DNA of 64,000 nucleotides, from contig CAWEZC010000006.1 of the NCBI GenBank assembly GCA_963813495.1, forward strand, positions 1 to 64,000, read 5' to 3'. A program made the position numbers and the translations under genes. Below the pieces are notes generated by a model. It ran no database searches, was not told where the DNA came from, and was given only the letters and a program-made list of their open reading frames with translations. Source of the DNA: JACVRW01 sp963813495 (GTDB lineage Bacteria > Actinomycetota > Thermoleophilia > Solirubrobacterales > Thermoleophilaceae). Of the stretch, positions 48,133-56,341 are shown piece by piece (the first letter of the stretch is position 1; each line of letters begins with the position of its first letter).

Positions 48133-49203
48133 ATGCCGCGACGGGGTAACGGCCGAGCAGACCAAGCCTCGGCGTCGTCGGCCAAGGTCGCCGCGCGGCA
48201 GCTGAGCGAAGAGGAGATCGCCAGTGCCGTGGTCGACTGTGGCGTCTATGAGGGCGGCGAGCGCGTCGGCGGGCGGATCGAGCTGGAGGCGGCCCTCGAA
48301 AAGGCCGCGGCCTGCACCGCCGGTTTTGCCTGGATCGGCCTCCACGATCCCAGCTCGCAGGTGGTCGAGGCGGTGGGCGCGCATTTCGACCTGCATCCGC
48401 TCGCCGTGGAGGATGCCGTGCACGCTCATCAGCGGCCCAAGCTCGACACCTTCGGCGACTCTCTTCTGCTGGTCCTGAAGACCGCCCGCTACGTCGATCA
48501 CGAGGAACTGGTCGAGATCGGAGAGATTCTCGTGTTCGCCGGGTCGAACTTCGTCGTCACGGTTCGCCATGGAGAGGGCAGCCCGCTGCACGAGGTCCGC
48601 ACCGACCTCGAAGCTCATCCCGACCTCCTCGGCCTGGGTCCGAGCTCCGTTGTCTATGCGGTCGCCGACCGGGTGGTGGACGACTACCTCCCAGTGATCG
48701 ACGGATTTGCCACGGACATCGAGGAGGTGGAGGCCGAGGTCTTCTCGGGCGCGGGAGCCAATCCGGCGGAGCGCATCTACCGGCTCAAGCGCGAGGTGCT
48801 CGAGTTCAAGCGCGCGGTGCACCCGTTGCTTGTGCCGATGCAGCGCCTGACCGACCGCCAGCGGGGCCTGCCCCTCGACCCGCGGACGACCGACTACTTC
48901 CGCGACGTCCAGGATCACCTCGTCCGCGACGCCGAGCGCATCGCGGGCTTTGACGAGATCCTCGCCGGTGTGCTGCAGGCGAACCTGGCGCAGCTCACCG
49001 TGCGGGACAACCAGGACCTGCGCAAGATCTCGGCCTGGGTGGCCATCATCGCCGTGCCCACGATGGTGGTGGGGATCTACGGGATGAACTTCGACTACAT
49101 GCCGGAGCTCCAGTGGCGTTTCGGGTATCCGCTGGTGCTCTTGCTCATCCTCGTCATCTGCGCCGCGCTCTACTGGCGCTTCAAGCGCACCGGCTGGCTC
49201 TAG
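48133..49203 (+). CDS. corA: CorA-family magnesium/cobalt transporter
   Basis: 356 aa from the ATG at 48133 (the longer frame has no family sequence). An alpha/beta cytoplasmic domain ('GFAWIGLHDPSSQVVEAVGAHFDLHPLAVEDAVHAHQRPKLD') and a long stalk helix lead to two C-terminal membrane helices. The pore signature 'VGIYGMNFDYMPELQW' (GMN) sits between them. Mediates Mg2+ or Co2+ uptake driven by membrane potential. Convergent with a small membrane gene (4-nt overlap). Confidence 0.92.
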   Translation: MPRRGNGRADQASASSAKVAARQLSEEEIASAVVDCGVYEGGERVGGRIELEAALEKAAACTAGFAWIGLHDPSSQVVEAVGAHFDLHPLAVEDAVHAHQRPKLDTFGDSLLLVLKTARYVDHEELVEIGEILVFAGSNFVVTVRHGEGSPLHEVRTDLEAHPDLLGLGPSSVVYAVADRVVDDYLPVIDGFATDIEEVEAEVFSGAGANPAERIYRLKREVLEFKRAVHPLLVPMQRLTDRQRGLPLDPRTTDYFRDVQDHLVRDAERIAGFDEILAGVLQANLAQLTVRDNQDLRKISAWVAIIAVPTMVVGIYGMNFDYMPELQWRFGYPLVLLLILVICAALYWRFKRTGWL

Positions 49204-49391
49204 CGCGACCGCTTGGCGGGCGCGACGAGCAGCGCCACCACCGCCGTGAGTGCGACGCCGTAGACGATCACCGGGCCGAAGTCCTGGACCTCCAGGCCGG
49301 TGGCCAGGACGAGCACTCCGGTCACCAACAGCATCCCGAGCACGATGGCGGTCGCGGCCTTGGCGGTGGCAGACGAGCGCACTCCCGCCAT
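49200..49391 (-). CDS. 63-aa two-helix membrane protein
   Basis: Two hydrophobic segments, 'AIVLGMLLVTGVLVLATGL' and 'FGPVIVYGVALTAVVALLVA', flank a short polar turn; the ends are basic. The stop overlaps corA tail to tail by 4 nt. Its coding potential and start ATG (MAGVRSSATAK) look genuine, but the family has no known function. It is divergent from the SnoaL-like gene at 49404. Confidence 0.72.
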   Translation of the reverse strand: MAGVRSSATAKAATAIVLGMLLVTGVLVLATGLEVQDFGPVIVYGVALTAVVALLVAPAKRSR

Positions 49392-49403
49392 CGTACGCCT
49401 GCG

Positions 49404-49904
49404 ATGCTGAGGGGAGTGCCGGGTCCCAATTCAGAGTTGCTGCGTGCGGGCTATGCGGCCTGGAACCGCGACGACTGCGATGCATGGCTGGAGCTGCTCG
49501 ACCCGGACATCGAGATAGTGACGTCGGGCCTCTTCCCCGATCTCGCTGCCGTGTACCGCGGACACGAGCGGGCGGCCAAGTTCTGGCGCCAGCTGCGCGA
49601 GCCGTGGGAGAAGTTCAACATCGAGGTCGAGCAGATGGAGGAGGACGGCGACTCTGTGACCGGGTGGATCCGGTTTCGCGCGCGTGGGGTGGACAGCGGG
49701 GTGGAGGTCGACATGCGCTTCGGGCACGCGATCAGGGTGCGCGACGGCCTGGCCCTCGAGTTCGTGACCCGGGGCACGGCGGAGGAAGCCCGGGACGCGT
49801 TGCGCCGGATTCCGGTTCGCGGGCCGGTCGATCCCGCCGACCGCGACGCCTTCGTCGATTCACTCGACAGTCCGCGCGATCTCCAGCGCCCGCCTCAGCG
49901 GTAG
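49404..49904 (+). CDS. NTF2/SnoaL-like protein
   Basis: 166 aa. 'SELLRAGYAAWNRDDCDAWLELLDPDIEIVTSGLFPDLAAVYRGHERAAKFWRQL' is the standard opening of the SnoaL-like fold (helix, then W-x-x-x-D, then strand). 'FRARGVDSGVEVDMRFGHAIRVRDGLALEF' completes the barrel. Small-molecule binding or isomerase-type activity is possible. The end overlaps the convergent anti-sigma gene by 45 nt. Confidence 0.8.
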   Translation: MLRGVPGPNSELLRAGYAAWNRDDCDAWLELLDPDIEIVTSGLFPDLAAVYRGHERAAKFWRQLREPWEKFNIEVEQMEEDGDSVTGWIRFRARGVDSGVEVDMRFGHAIRVRDGLALEFVTRGTAEEARDALRRIPVRGPVDPADRDAFVDSLDSPRDLQRPPQR

Positions 49905-50624
49905 CTCCGACTCTAGCCGGAGCAGGACGGGACCGCGCTGCCACAGCAGCGTGTTGGCGGCGAGCCGGCGGTCCTCGGTGCGCACTTCGCCCTGCGCGTT
50001 GCGATACGCGAACGAGTGCGGTCCCTCGATCCAGAACCCGTCGTCCGGACCCACGCGCACCCGCCGGGTGCCGGTCCCCGGGCCGATGAACTTCTGTACC
50101 AGGTCGGGATCGAGGTCTCCGCGGAACTCCGTCAGGAGCAGGCCCACAGGCCCGGCGGCGATGCGCGGCAGCCCGGGCTGAGGCCGGTGGACGAGCGTCG
50201 CCTGCGCGAACGGCCGACGGCCCCGCAGGTAGACGGCATCCGGCTCACCCAGCGCCGTGTCGGCGGGCACGCGCACCGGGAAGGCCGCCCGCTCGCGCGC
50301 TTCGGCAAGCGTGACGGGCCGTCCGAGGTCCAGGCTCCCGGGAGCCTCGGGCAGCTGCGGGACGCGCTCGACGGTCGCGCCGTCGAGGCCGAGCAGGTCG
50401 CCCACGGCGTCGCGCACCGCCGGCACCGCGCCGGCCACGGCAGCCAGGACCAGCAGCACGGCCAGCGCGAGGGCCAGCGAGCGGCGCGCCGGGACGGGTC
50501 GCCGCCGCGGCGGCGGAGCGCCCTCGGCGATCCGGCTCCGCACGGTGGCTGCGAGATCCGGGGTCGGCGGAAACTCGACTTCGGCTGCGAGCGCCGCGAG
50601 CCGCTGCTCGAGGCGATCAGGCAT
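49860..50624 (-). CDS. Membrane-anchored anti-sigma-like protein
   Basis: 254 aa. A short N-terminal cytoplasmic part ('MPDRLEQRLAALAAEVEFPPTPDLAATVRSRI') precedes one transmembrane helix ('SLALALAVLLVLAAVAGAV', about 49-67) and a large extracytoplasmic domain with 'GPVGLLLTEFRGDLDPDLVQKFIGPGTG' and 'WIEGPHSFAYRN'. It starts within the end of an ECF sigma gene (8-nt overlap), which is the typical position of an anti-sigma factor, although no zinc-binding ASD motif is visible. Confidence 0.75.
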   Translation of the reverse strand: MPDRLEQRLAALAAEVEFPPTPDLAATVRSRIAEGAPPPRRRPVPARRSLALALAVLLVLAAVAGAVPAVRDAVGDLLGLDGATVERVPQLPEAPGSLDLGRPVTLAEARERAAFPVRVPADTALGEPDAVYLRGRRPFAQATLVHRPQPGLPRIAAGPVGLLLTEFRGDLDPDLVQKFIGPGTGTRRVRVGPDDGFWIEGPHSFAYRNAQGEVRTEDRRLAANTLLWQRGPVLLRLESELPLRRALEIARTVE

Positions 50625-51228
50625 GGAGCAGGTTCACCCCCTCGGCGGCGCGCAGCCGCTCCATCGCTCGCGACAGCCGGGACTTCACGGTGCCGCGGCG
50701 GCAACCGAGCGCGGCCGCCGTCTCGGCCTCGGAGAGCTCGAGCAGGTAGCGGCATGTGATCACGAGCCGGTCGCGCTCGTCCAGCGACTCCAGCGCGGCG
50801 AGCAGCGCGGCACGCTCCTCCGCTGCGAGGAGCGCCCGCTCGGGGGGCGGAGCCGCGCCTCCCGAGGGGCTCTCCTCGACGGCACGCAGCGCGAGCGCGG
50901 CTCGCCGTCCCGCCGAGCGGCGGCGGTTGCGGGCCTCGTTGGCCACGATCTGCAGGAGCCAGGGCCGAAACGGCGCCCCGGGGCGAAAGCGCCGCAGCGC
51001 TCGGTGCGCCTTGATGAAGGCGTCCTGTGCGGCTTCCTCGGCGTCGGCGGCCGAGCCGGTCACGAGATAGGCGGTGCGAAAAGCGATCTGGGCATGGCGG
51101 CGCACGAGTTCCTCGTAAGCGGAGGCGTCGCCGCGCTGGGCTCGCGAGACGAGTTCGCTCTCAGGCAGTGGCCGGCCCACCACTGCTGGTTCTACACCCG
51201 CCGGCCGGGGAGGGTTCCCGGGAACCAT
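50617..51228 (-). CDS. ECF-type RNA polymerase sigma factor
   Basis: About 203 aa from the ATG at 51228. Sigma-2 region 'SELVSRAQRGDASAYEELVRRHAQIAFRTAYLVTGSAADAEEAAQDAFIKAHRALRRFRPGAPFRPWLLQIVANEARNRRR'. Sigma-4 region 'ALESLDERDRLVITCRYLLELSEAETAAALGCRRGTVKSRLSRAMERLR'. CCGCGGCGGG precedes the start. Overlaps the anti-sigma-like gene. GGTTCCCGGGAACC, a perfect 14-bp palindrome at 51213-51226, covers codons 2-5 and could form a hairpin or operator. Confidence 0.92.
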   Translation of the reverse strand: MVPGNPPRPAGVEPAVVGRPLPESELVSRAQRGDASAYEELVRRHAQIAFRTAYLVTGSAADAEEAAQDAFIKAHRALRRFRPGAPFRPWLLQIVANEARNRRRSAGRRAALALRAVEESPSGGAAPPPERALLAAEERAALLAALESLDERDRLVITCRYLLELSEAETAAALGCRRGTVKSRLSRAMERLRAAEGVNLLHA

Positions 51229-51274
51229 CCCGCCGCGGCGGTTGTAGACAGGGCAAACGACATCGGAGGAGCGA

Positions 51275-51853
51275 ATGCCGCGCCTGATCCTGCCCGTCGT
51301 CCTGATGACCATCGTCGTGTTGGGTGCCGCGCCCGGGGTGGCCGCCAAGGAGATCAGGGCGATGACGGTCTGCGGTGCCGACCGCTGCGCGAAGGTCGAG
51401 CGCGCGACGGCTCAACGCTGGCACGAGACCGGCGGTCTCGAGGGCCCCCCGCTCAGTCCCCCGCCCCGCCGCGCCCCGTACTACCGGGTGACGACCTTCA
51501 TCGGGGAGCCCGGGGGCGGCCCGGCGGGACACTTCTCGCTGGCCTACATCCCGCGCTTCGACGCGGTGCTACCGCTCGCATCCGAACCGCCTGCCCCGTG
51601 GATGCGAGTGTCCGGATCGGTGGCGAAGCAGTTGGCGCCACTGGCACGCGGCATGACCCCGCTCCCGGCCAAGCAGCTCGATGACGCTCCGGCGGAGGTC
51701 ATGGGGGGTGCGCTGGCGCCGGAGGTCTACACACCGCCGCGCGCGGCGGAGGCCGACGCCCTTCCTCGCCCGCTGCTGGCCGGCCTGCCCGCCGTTCTGC
51801 TTCTGGGGCTCGTATTCGCGTTCTTCGCGCTACGCAGGCGGCGAACTGCCTGA
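51275..51853 (+). CDS. Secreted protein with C-terminal membrane anchor
   Basis: 192 aa. A signal peptide at about 1-24 ('LILPVVLMTIVVLGAAPGVAA') precedes a short Cys-paired segment ('MTVCGADRCAKVE') and a middle domain ending in 'PLPAKQLDDAPAEVMGG'. A C-terminal helix ('LLAGLPAVLLLGLVFAFFALRR') carries a basic stop-transfer RRRR. There is no LPxTG motif. It is divergent from the ECF sigma gene and may be its target. TCGGAGGAG precedes the ATG. Confidence 0.78.
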   Translation: MPRLILPVVLMTIVVLGAAPGVAAKEIRAMTVCGADRCAKVERATAQRWHETGGLEGPPLSPPPRRAPYYRVTTFIGEPGGGPAGHFSLAYIPRFDAVLPLASEPPAPWMRVSGSVAKQLAPLARGMTPLPAKQLDDAPAEVMGGALAPEVYTPPRAAEADALPRPLLAGLPAVLLLGLVFAFFALRRRRTA

Positions 51854-51932
51854 TCTCTTTTGAGACGCTCACATATGTACTGAAGCGTTTGAGCTATGGA
51901 AAGTCTCTGCCCGGTCCTCTTGACTGCGTTCC

Positions 51933-52511
51933 ATGAACACGCACGCCACCACCATCGCCCCCGGGCAGACGCTCGAGAACCCGGTCACGGGTGAGCGCTT
52001 CAGCTTTACGCACACCGCGGCCAGCACGGACGGAGAACTGCTCGCATTCGACTTCGCCCTGCGTCCGGGCGGGGCGGTTCCGATTCCCCACGTCCACCCG
52101 GTTCAGACCGAGCGCTTCGAGGTCGTGGAAGGCCTGATGCGCTTTCGGGTCGGGCTGCGCACCCGCCTCGCGGGACCGGGAGACGTCGTCGAGATCGCCC
52201 CCGGCGTCGCCCATTCGTTCGCCAACGCGGGGCAGGACGAGGCCCGGCTGCGCGTGGAGGTGCGCCCGGCGCTCGCGATGGAGGAGATGTTCGCCGAGGT
52301 GATCGCGATGGCGCAGGCCGGCAGGATGACGAGCCGCGGCCTGCCGCGGAACCTGCTCGACCTGGCGCTGCTCGCTCGCACCTACGACCGGGAGGCCCAC
52401 GCCCCGGTGCTGGGCCTTGGCCTCCAGCGGCTGCTGCTCGCTCCGCTCGTTGCCCTGGCGCGCCGCCGCCGCGCCGGGCAGGCAACTCGCGTTATTGCGG
52501 ACCTCGCCTGA
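51933..52511 (+). CDS. Cupin-domain protein
   Basis: 192 aa. The double-stranded beta-helix core reads 'DFALRPGGAVPIPHVHPVQTERFEVVEGLMRFRVG' (motif 1: H-x-H...E) and 'GPGDVVEIAPGVAHSFANAGQDEARLRVEV' (motif 2 with His). The metal site is therefore complete. The C-terminal 60 residues add helices and a basic 'ALARRRRAGQ' tail. May bind or oxidise a small molecule. Followed 46 nt later by a VOC gene. Confidence 0.86.
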   Translation: MNTHATTIAPGQTLENPVTGERFSFTHTAASTDGELLAFDFALRPGGAVPIPHVHPVQTERFEVVEGLMRFRVGLRTRLAGPGDVVEIAPGVAHSFANAGQDEARLRVEVRPALAMEEMFAEVIAMAQAGRMTSRGLPRNLLDLALLARTYDREAHAPVLGLGLQRLLLAPLVALARRRRAGQATRVIADLA

Positions 52512-52557
52512 CCGCAATCTTCCCTATGGTGGCGCCGCCAACCAAGGGAAAGGACAG

Positions 52558-52935
52558 ATGAGGATGGATTGGAAACTCGAGCTGGTGGCGGTTCCCGTCT
52601 CCGACGTGGACCGGGCCAAGGCCTTCTACACCGAGCAGGCCGGCTTCAACGCCGACCATGACCACCTGGTGAGCGACGAGATCCGCTTCGTCCAGCTGAC
52701 CCCTCCGGGGTCGGCGTGCTCGATTGCCCTGGGGAAGGGGATCACGGACGCAGACCCCGGTTCGGTGCGAGGCCTCCAAATGGTGGTGGCGGACATCGAC
52801 GCCGCTCGGGCCGAGCTCGTCGAGCGTGGCGTGGAGGTCGGCGAGGTTCAGGAGTTTCCCTGGGGCAAGTTCCTGTTCTTCAGCGATCCGGACGGCAACG
52901 GCTGGGCGGTGCAGGAGCTGGTCCCACAGGGCTAG
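52558..52935 (+). CDS. VOC-family protein
   Basis: 125 aa. 'WKLELVAVPVSDVDRAKAFYTEQAGFNADHDHLVSDEIRFVQLTPPGSACSI' and 'GLQMVVADIDAARAELVERGVEV', ending 'FLFFSDPDGNGWAVQEL', match the glyoxalase-like 'AFYTEQ.GF' subgroup. GGGAAAGGAC precedes the ATG at 52558. Its stop overlaps the convergent gene by 4 nt. Confidence 0.88.
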   Translation: MRMDWKLELVAVPVSDVDRAKAFYTEQAGFNADHDHLVSDEIRFVQLTPPGSACSIALGKGITDADPGSVRGLQMVVADIDAARAELVERGVEVGEVQEFPWGKFLFFSDPDGNGWAVQELVPQG

Positions 52936-53345
52936 ACGCGCACCTCGTCCAGGGTCCGCTCGAGATAGCGCTCGGTGTCGCCACGCTGGAGCACGTCGGC
53001 GAGCCAGGCACGGCGTTCGAAGTCGATCACCTCCAGCTCCCACACGCAGGCCATGCCGGTGCCGTCGGCGGGCTGGAGCTGTCCGAGGTCATCGGCCGGC
53101 GAGGCGAAGACGCGCTGGTGGATTTCGTTCCCGTTGGCCCACCAATAGACGAGCCCGAGCCCGGCACTGGCCGCGTCGTGCGCGATCGTGAACCCGATCG
53201 CGTCATCGGGGACGGCTTCGCCGGCGACCCGGATGGTGGCTGCGACGAGGGCCTCGCTGGGCGCAGAGCCGTGCGTCGCGATGCCGTAGTGCTTGAGCCT
53301 GCCCTCGCGGCGCAGGAAGGAGACGGTGCGGGGTTCGTAGGCCAT
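52932..53345 (-). CDS. Hypothetical protein, 137 aa
   Basis: Soluble, with an N-terminal basic segment ('FLRREGRLKHYGIATHGSAPSEALVAATIRVAGEAVP') and a central aromatic patch 'LGLVYWWANGNEIHQRVFASP', then 'CVWELEVIDFERRAWLADVL' near the end. I recall similar sequences as actinobacterial hypotheticals only. ATG at 53345 chosen because the extension upstream overlaps the promoter of the divergent VOC gene. Confidence 0.65.
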   Translation of the reverse strand: MAYEPRTVSFLRREGRLKHYGIATHGSAPSEALVAATIRVAGEAVPDDAIGFTIAHDAASAGLGLVYWWANGNEIHQRVFASPADDLGQLQPADGTGMACVWELEVIDFERRAWLADVLQRGDTERYLERTLDEVRV

Positions 53346-53415
53346 GAGCCCACGGTAGGGGTAATGCAGGGCAGAACCTGTCCTGGACTTGCCCAACGGT
53401 GAGAAACTTGCGCCC

Positions 53416-53820
53416 ATGGACCGGATTCACCACGCGGCCGTGTTCACCGCGGACTATCAGGCGACGGCCCGGTTCTATCGCGACGTCCTCGGGGCCCAGG
53501 CGCCCGAGCGCTGTGCCCAGCCGTCGGTGATCCAGGTGGGCGGCGTGACGCTCCACGTGTTCGAGGAGCCGACGGTTCGCGCAGAGGGGTGGGGTTCCCA
53601 TCTGCATCACATTGCGCTGCAGGCCAGCGATCTCGAGGAGTTCATCGCGATCCGCAATCGCCTGCTGGCCGGCGGGGCGTGTGACGAGCGCGTCGTCGAC
53701 TTCGGAGTCGGCGAGCACGTCAGCGTGATCGCCACCGATCCCGACGGCGGAATGCTCGAGCTGGTGCTCGTGGTGGACGAACGCGACTCGCTGCCCTTCG
53801 CCGTCCAGCCTCACCGCTGA
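53416..53820 (+). CDS. VOC-family protein
   Basis: 134 aa. 'RIHHAAVFTADYQATARFYRDVLG', 'HLHHIALQASDLEEFIAIRNRLLAGGA' and 'SVIATDPDGGMLELVLVVDE' supply His, His and Glu metal-ligand positions, so it probably binds a divalent metal as glyoxalase I-like dioxygenases and lyases do. ATG at 53416 preferred to an upstream alternative at 53389 for family fit. Confidence 0.86.
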   Translation: MDRIHHAAVFTADYQATARFYRDVLGAQAPERCAQPSVIQVGGVTLHVFEEPTVRAEGWGSHLHHIALQASDLEEFIAIRNRLLAGGACDERVVDFGVGEHVSVIATDPDGGMLELVLVVDERDSLPFAVQPHR

Positions 53821-53829
53821 GCCCCGTCG

Positions 53830-54333
53830 TCAGTCGGTCTCCCCGGACGGTCCCGCTGTAGCCGGGGGCTCAGTCGCCGGAGCCGGCGGTCCCGCGAGCG
53901 CGTCCCAGGTTCTTCCGCTCCGCACGCTGGTGGGATGCTCGGCCACGATGTCCGAGCCTGGGCGGGCGTGCTCGTCGCTCGCCTTGACGAGGATCCAGCG
54001 GCTGTCACCGGTCCGGGTCAGCCCGAAGCGGCCGCCGAGCTTGTGGCCGTCCAGCACGAACGAGAGGTGGGCGGGATCTTCGCGGAGCAGCTCGAGCGCC
54101 CCCTCGTCCCAGATGATCACCGCTCCGCTGCCCCGAGCGGCGCCTTCATGGACTCCCTCGAACTCGCCCGCCTCGAGCGAGTGGTCGGCGACCGGCACGG
54201 CCAGCCGCCTGACCGCCGGGTCGAGCGAAGGTCCCTTGGGCACCGCCCAGGAGCGCAGTACGCCGCCTATCTCCAGCCGCAGGTCGAAATGCAGCGTGGT
54301 GGCGTCATGCAGTTGGACGACGAAGCGGGGCAG
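53830..54333 (-). CDS. LigD-type 3'-phosphoesterase (PE) domain protein
   Basis: About 167 aa if it begins at the CTG at 54333. The sequence then starts PRFVVQLHDATTLHFDLRLE, the exact opening of the LigD N-terminal phosphoesterase family with its catalytic His residues. 'SWAVPKGPSLDPAVRRLAVPVADHSLEAGEFEGV' and 'GSGAVIIWDEG' continue the fold, and a Pro-rich tail ends it. PE domains trim 3'-phosphates or ribonucleotides during non-homologous end joining. No ATG, GTG or TTG precedes the catalytic His. A GTG at 54243 would delete it. The previous protease gene ends in the same frame 9 nt upstream, so coupled CTG initiation is likely. Confidence 0.75.
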   Translation of the reverse strand: MPRFVVQLHDATTLHFDLRLEIGGVLRSWAVPKGPSLDPAVRRLAVPVADHSLEAGEFEGVHEGAARGSGAVIIWDEGALELLREDPAHLSFVLDGHKLGGRFGLTRTGDSRWILVKASDEHARPGSDIVAEHPTSVRSGRTWDALAGPPAPATEPPATAGPSGETD

Positions 54334-54342
54334 GCCGACAGC

Positions 54343-55437
54343 CTACGGACGGTTGGCCCGCGCCCAGGAGATGATCGAGCTGAGGGCGGGTCCGCCGCCG
54401 TACTCGTTGTCGCCGATCGTGGATCCTGTCGGCTGCTGTACCGCAGTGCTGCCGATGGTGCTGCCCACGCCCACGACCCGCGGCCACGGTTCTTGGCCCC
54501 ACCAGCCCCAGGCCGAGCCCCCGGACTGTCCGGGGGTGAACTCGTTGAAATGGCCGAGCACGTAACCCGAGTTGCCGTTCAGGCTGAAGTCCTGCCGGCT
54601 CGAGACCACGCCGTCACCCTGAAAGGCGGGGCGCTCGCCGCTCGAGAGCTCGCCCGGGTAGCCCGTGTACTGCCAGAACTCGCCGCCGTTCCAATCGTCA
54701 TCGTAGGTGCGGTAGCCCGCGTATCCGATGACCTCCCCGGTGCGTTCGGGCAGAATCAGGACGACGTAGTCGAAGGCCGTTTCCTGGTCGCTCAGCGGTC
54801 CGCCCATCTCGTCCCAGAAGATGACCTCCACGGCGGCGATCTCGCCCCAGGGGCCACGCCCGTCGAAATACCCCGGAGTGAACGTGATCCAGCCGACGTT
54901 GCCCCTGCCGTCGCTGTCCCAGTTGACCACGTGGCTGGCGGTGAGCACGTGACGGGGGCCGATCATCGTGCCGGAGCCCCAGCCACCCGCGGTGCGCACC
55001 TTGCCGGTGGTCCGCCAGGGGAAGCTCACGTCCGCGAACAGGTAGCGATCGTCGGTGTCGAAGATCGTCCCGGCCGCATCCCTGTGCTCGCCGCCGTTGC
55101 GCCGCAGGCGGTGTGTGCGGGGGGCTTGCGAGGGCACGAACGTGGTCTCCACGCCGGCCGGCCGCTGTCCGTCCAGCTCCTCGACATCGGCGTGGCGGCC
55201 GAGGATCCCGCTCTTGATCCCGGTGGCCTTGGGATCGGGGAAGGGGTGCTCCACGTCGAGGCCCCGGACGCCGACCTGCGCGCTGAGGCGGACTCGGCCG
55301 TTCTCGCGGCTGAGTCGCGGCTCGGCGGCGTCGTCCAGAGCCACGTCCAGCAGGCTGACCTCGAAAGTGGCCGGAGGTCCATCGGCCGGGGCGTTCGAGC
55401 GCTTGGCCAGCTTCCGGCGGTCAATCGGCTCAGTCAT
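54343..55437 (-). CDS. V8/trypsin-like serine protease
   Basis: 364 aa, glutamyl-endopeptidase-like. The triad is His in 'VLTASHVVNWD', Asp in 'ETAFDYVVLILPERTG', and Ser in 'TPGQSGGSAWGWW'. The 100 residues before the domain are charged and may be a propeptide. No Sec signal is seen at the annotated start ('MTEPIDRRKLAKRSN'). It overlaps the preceding membrane-protein gene by 4 nt. A LigD-like gene follows in the same frame after its TAG stop. Confidence 0.85.
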   Translation of the reverse strand: MTEPIDRRKLAKRSNAPADGPPATFEVSLLDVALDDAAEPRLSRENGRVRLSAQVGVRGLDVEHPFPDPKATGIKSGILGRHADVEELDGQRPAGVETTFVPSQAPRTHRLRRNGGEHRDAAGTIFDTDDRYLFADVSFPWRTTGKVRTAGGWGSGTMIGPRHVLTASHVVNWDSDGRGNVGWITFTPGYFDGRGPWGEIAAVEVIFWDEMGGPLSDQETAFDYVVLILPERTGEVIGYAGYRTYDDDWNGGEFWQYTGYPGELSSGERPAFQGDGVVSSRQDFSLNGNSGYVLGHFNEFTPGQSGGSAWGWWGQEPWPRVVGVGSTIGSTAVQQPTGSTIGDNEYGGGPALSSIISWARANRP

Positions 55438-56087
55438 GTGAGTCCTCCGTATTGGTGGTGCACAGCGGCCAGATAACGATCGTCCGCCCGGACGGGCCCG
55501 ATCACTGTGACCGCCATCACTCGCCTCCGGTGGTAAATCAAGAGCGCCAAGGCACTGTTGACGAGCGCGAAGTAAACGGGGTAGAGGAGCAGCGCGGGAT
55601 TGAGCGCGCCGACGGCTCCCGCGGCCAGCGCGCCACTGACGGCCGCAAGGGCGAACGTCGCCAGGGTCTCCGAGTTCGGGTCGCGGTAGGTCTTCGGGAC
55701 CATCATCGCTGCCCCCACCAGGTCGGCTACGACCACGCAGGCGGTGGCCACGACGGGCTCGTCGGCGACGATCCAGCCGACCACGCCGACGCCGGCGATG
55801 ACGAGCATGACGGGCTCGGCGCGGGTCAGGCCGCCCTCACCGCGGCGGAGGGCCAGGGCGAAGATGAGGCCGGTGAGCAGCGCTTGCCCGGCGGCTGCGA
55901 GCAGGCTCCAGGTGGCGCCGTCGGCGTGCAGGGACAGGCACGCCACGATGGCCAGCGCGCTCCAGATCAGCCACGTGCCCCGGTGCGGGCGGGTCGCCCC
56001 GCTGAGGGTGTCGCGGATGTACGGGACGGTGTCGGCCATGCTCACCAGCACGGCGAGCACGCCGAGCAGGGGGGCGAGCTCCGTCAC
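55434..56087 (-). CDS. PQ-loop/SWEET-like multi-pass membrane protein
   Basis: 217 aa with six or seven hydrophobic helices: 'LGVLAVLVSMADTVPYIRDTLSGATRPHRGTWLIWSALAIVAC', then 'LLAAAGQALLTGLIFAL', 'VMLVIAGVGVVGWIVA', 'ACVVVADLVGAAMMVPKTYRDPNSETLATFALAAVSGAL' and 'LLYPVYFALVNSALALLIY'. The paired 'P-Y-x-R' and 'P-K-T-Y-R' after a helix recall PQ-loop repeats of small sugar/amino-acid transporters. Function unproven. ATG overlaps the end of the AdoMetDC-like remnant; its own end overlaps the protease start. Confidence 0.75.
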   Translation of the reverse strand: MTELAPLLGVLAVLVSMADTVPYIRDTLSGATRPHRGTWLIWSALAIVACLSLHADGATWSLLAAAGQALLTGLIFALALRRGEGGLTRAEPVMLVIAGVGVVGWIVADEPVVATACVVVADLVGAAMMVPKTYRDPNSETLATFALAAVSGALAAGAVGALNPALLLYPVYFALVNSALALLIYHRRRVMAVTVIGPVRADDRYLAAVHHQYGGLT

Positions 56088-56341
56088 CTTTGCCGCACGG
56101 TCGGGCTCGGCGTGCCACCGAAGAAGTCACGCGCGACCTCCGGGGCCCCGCCGGGGTCGAACGACCTGCAGGAGAAGATGTCCACGAAACAGCGGCCGAA
56201 CACCTCGTCGGCGTGGGTCTCGATGAACTGCAGCGCCGACCAGCCCTCGAGCTCACCGTCGCCGAAGCGCTCGGACGCCAGCGGACCCTGGGCCACGCAG
56301 GTCCGGGGGCGGCGAACGGGGTGGAGGGCGGTGCGTGGCAT
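56084..56341 (-). pseudogene. Truncated S-adenosylmethionine-decarboxylase-like ORF
   Basis: 85 aa. 'ERFGDGELEGWSALQFIETHADEVFGRCFVDIFSCRSFDP' matches AdoMetDC-like sequences (usually ..LIETS.I..H......DIFSC..FDP). The segment between FIET and HADE is about five residues shorter than usual and lacks the Ser that becomes the pyruvoyl group. The N-terminal 30 or more residues of the family are also missing. The ORF still ends in ATGA with the next gene, so it may remain a translated leader of the operon. The assignment is from memory of the family. Confidence 0.45.

Noticed and set aside
22877..53820. Five VOC-family genes in about 31 kb
   Set aside because: VOC genes are very abundant in such actinobacteria and these are dispersed, so this is not a cluster with a special meaning.
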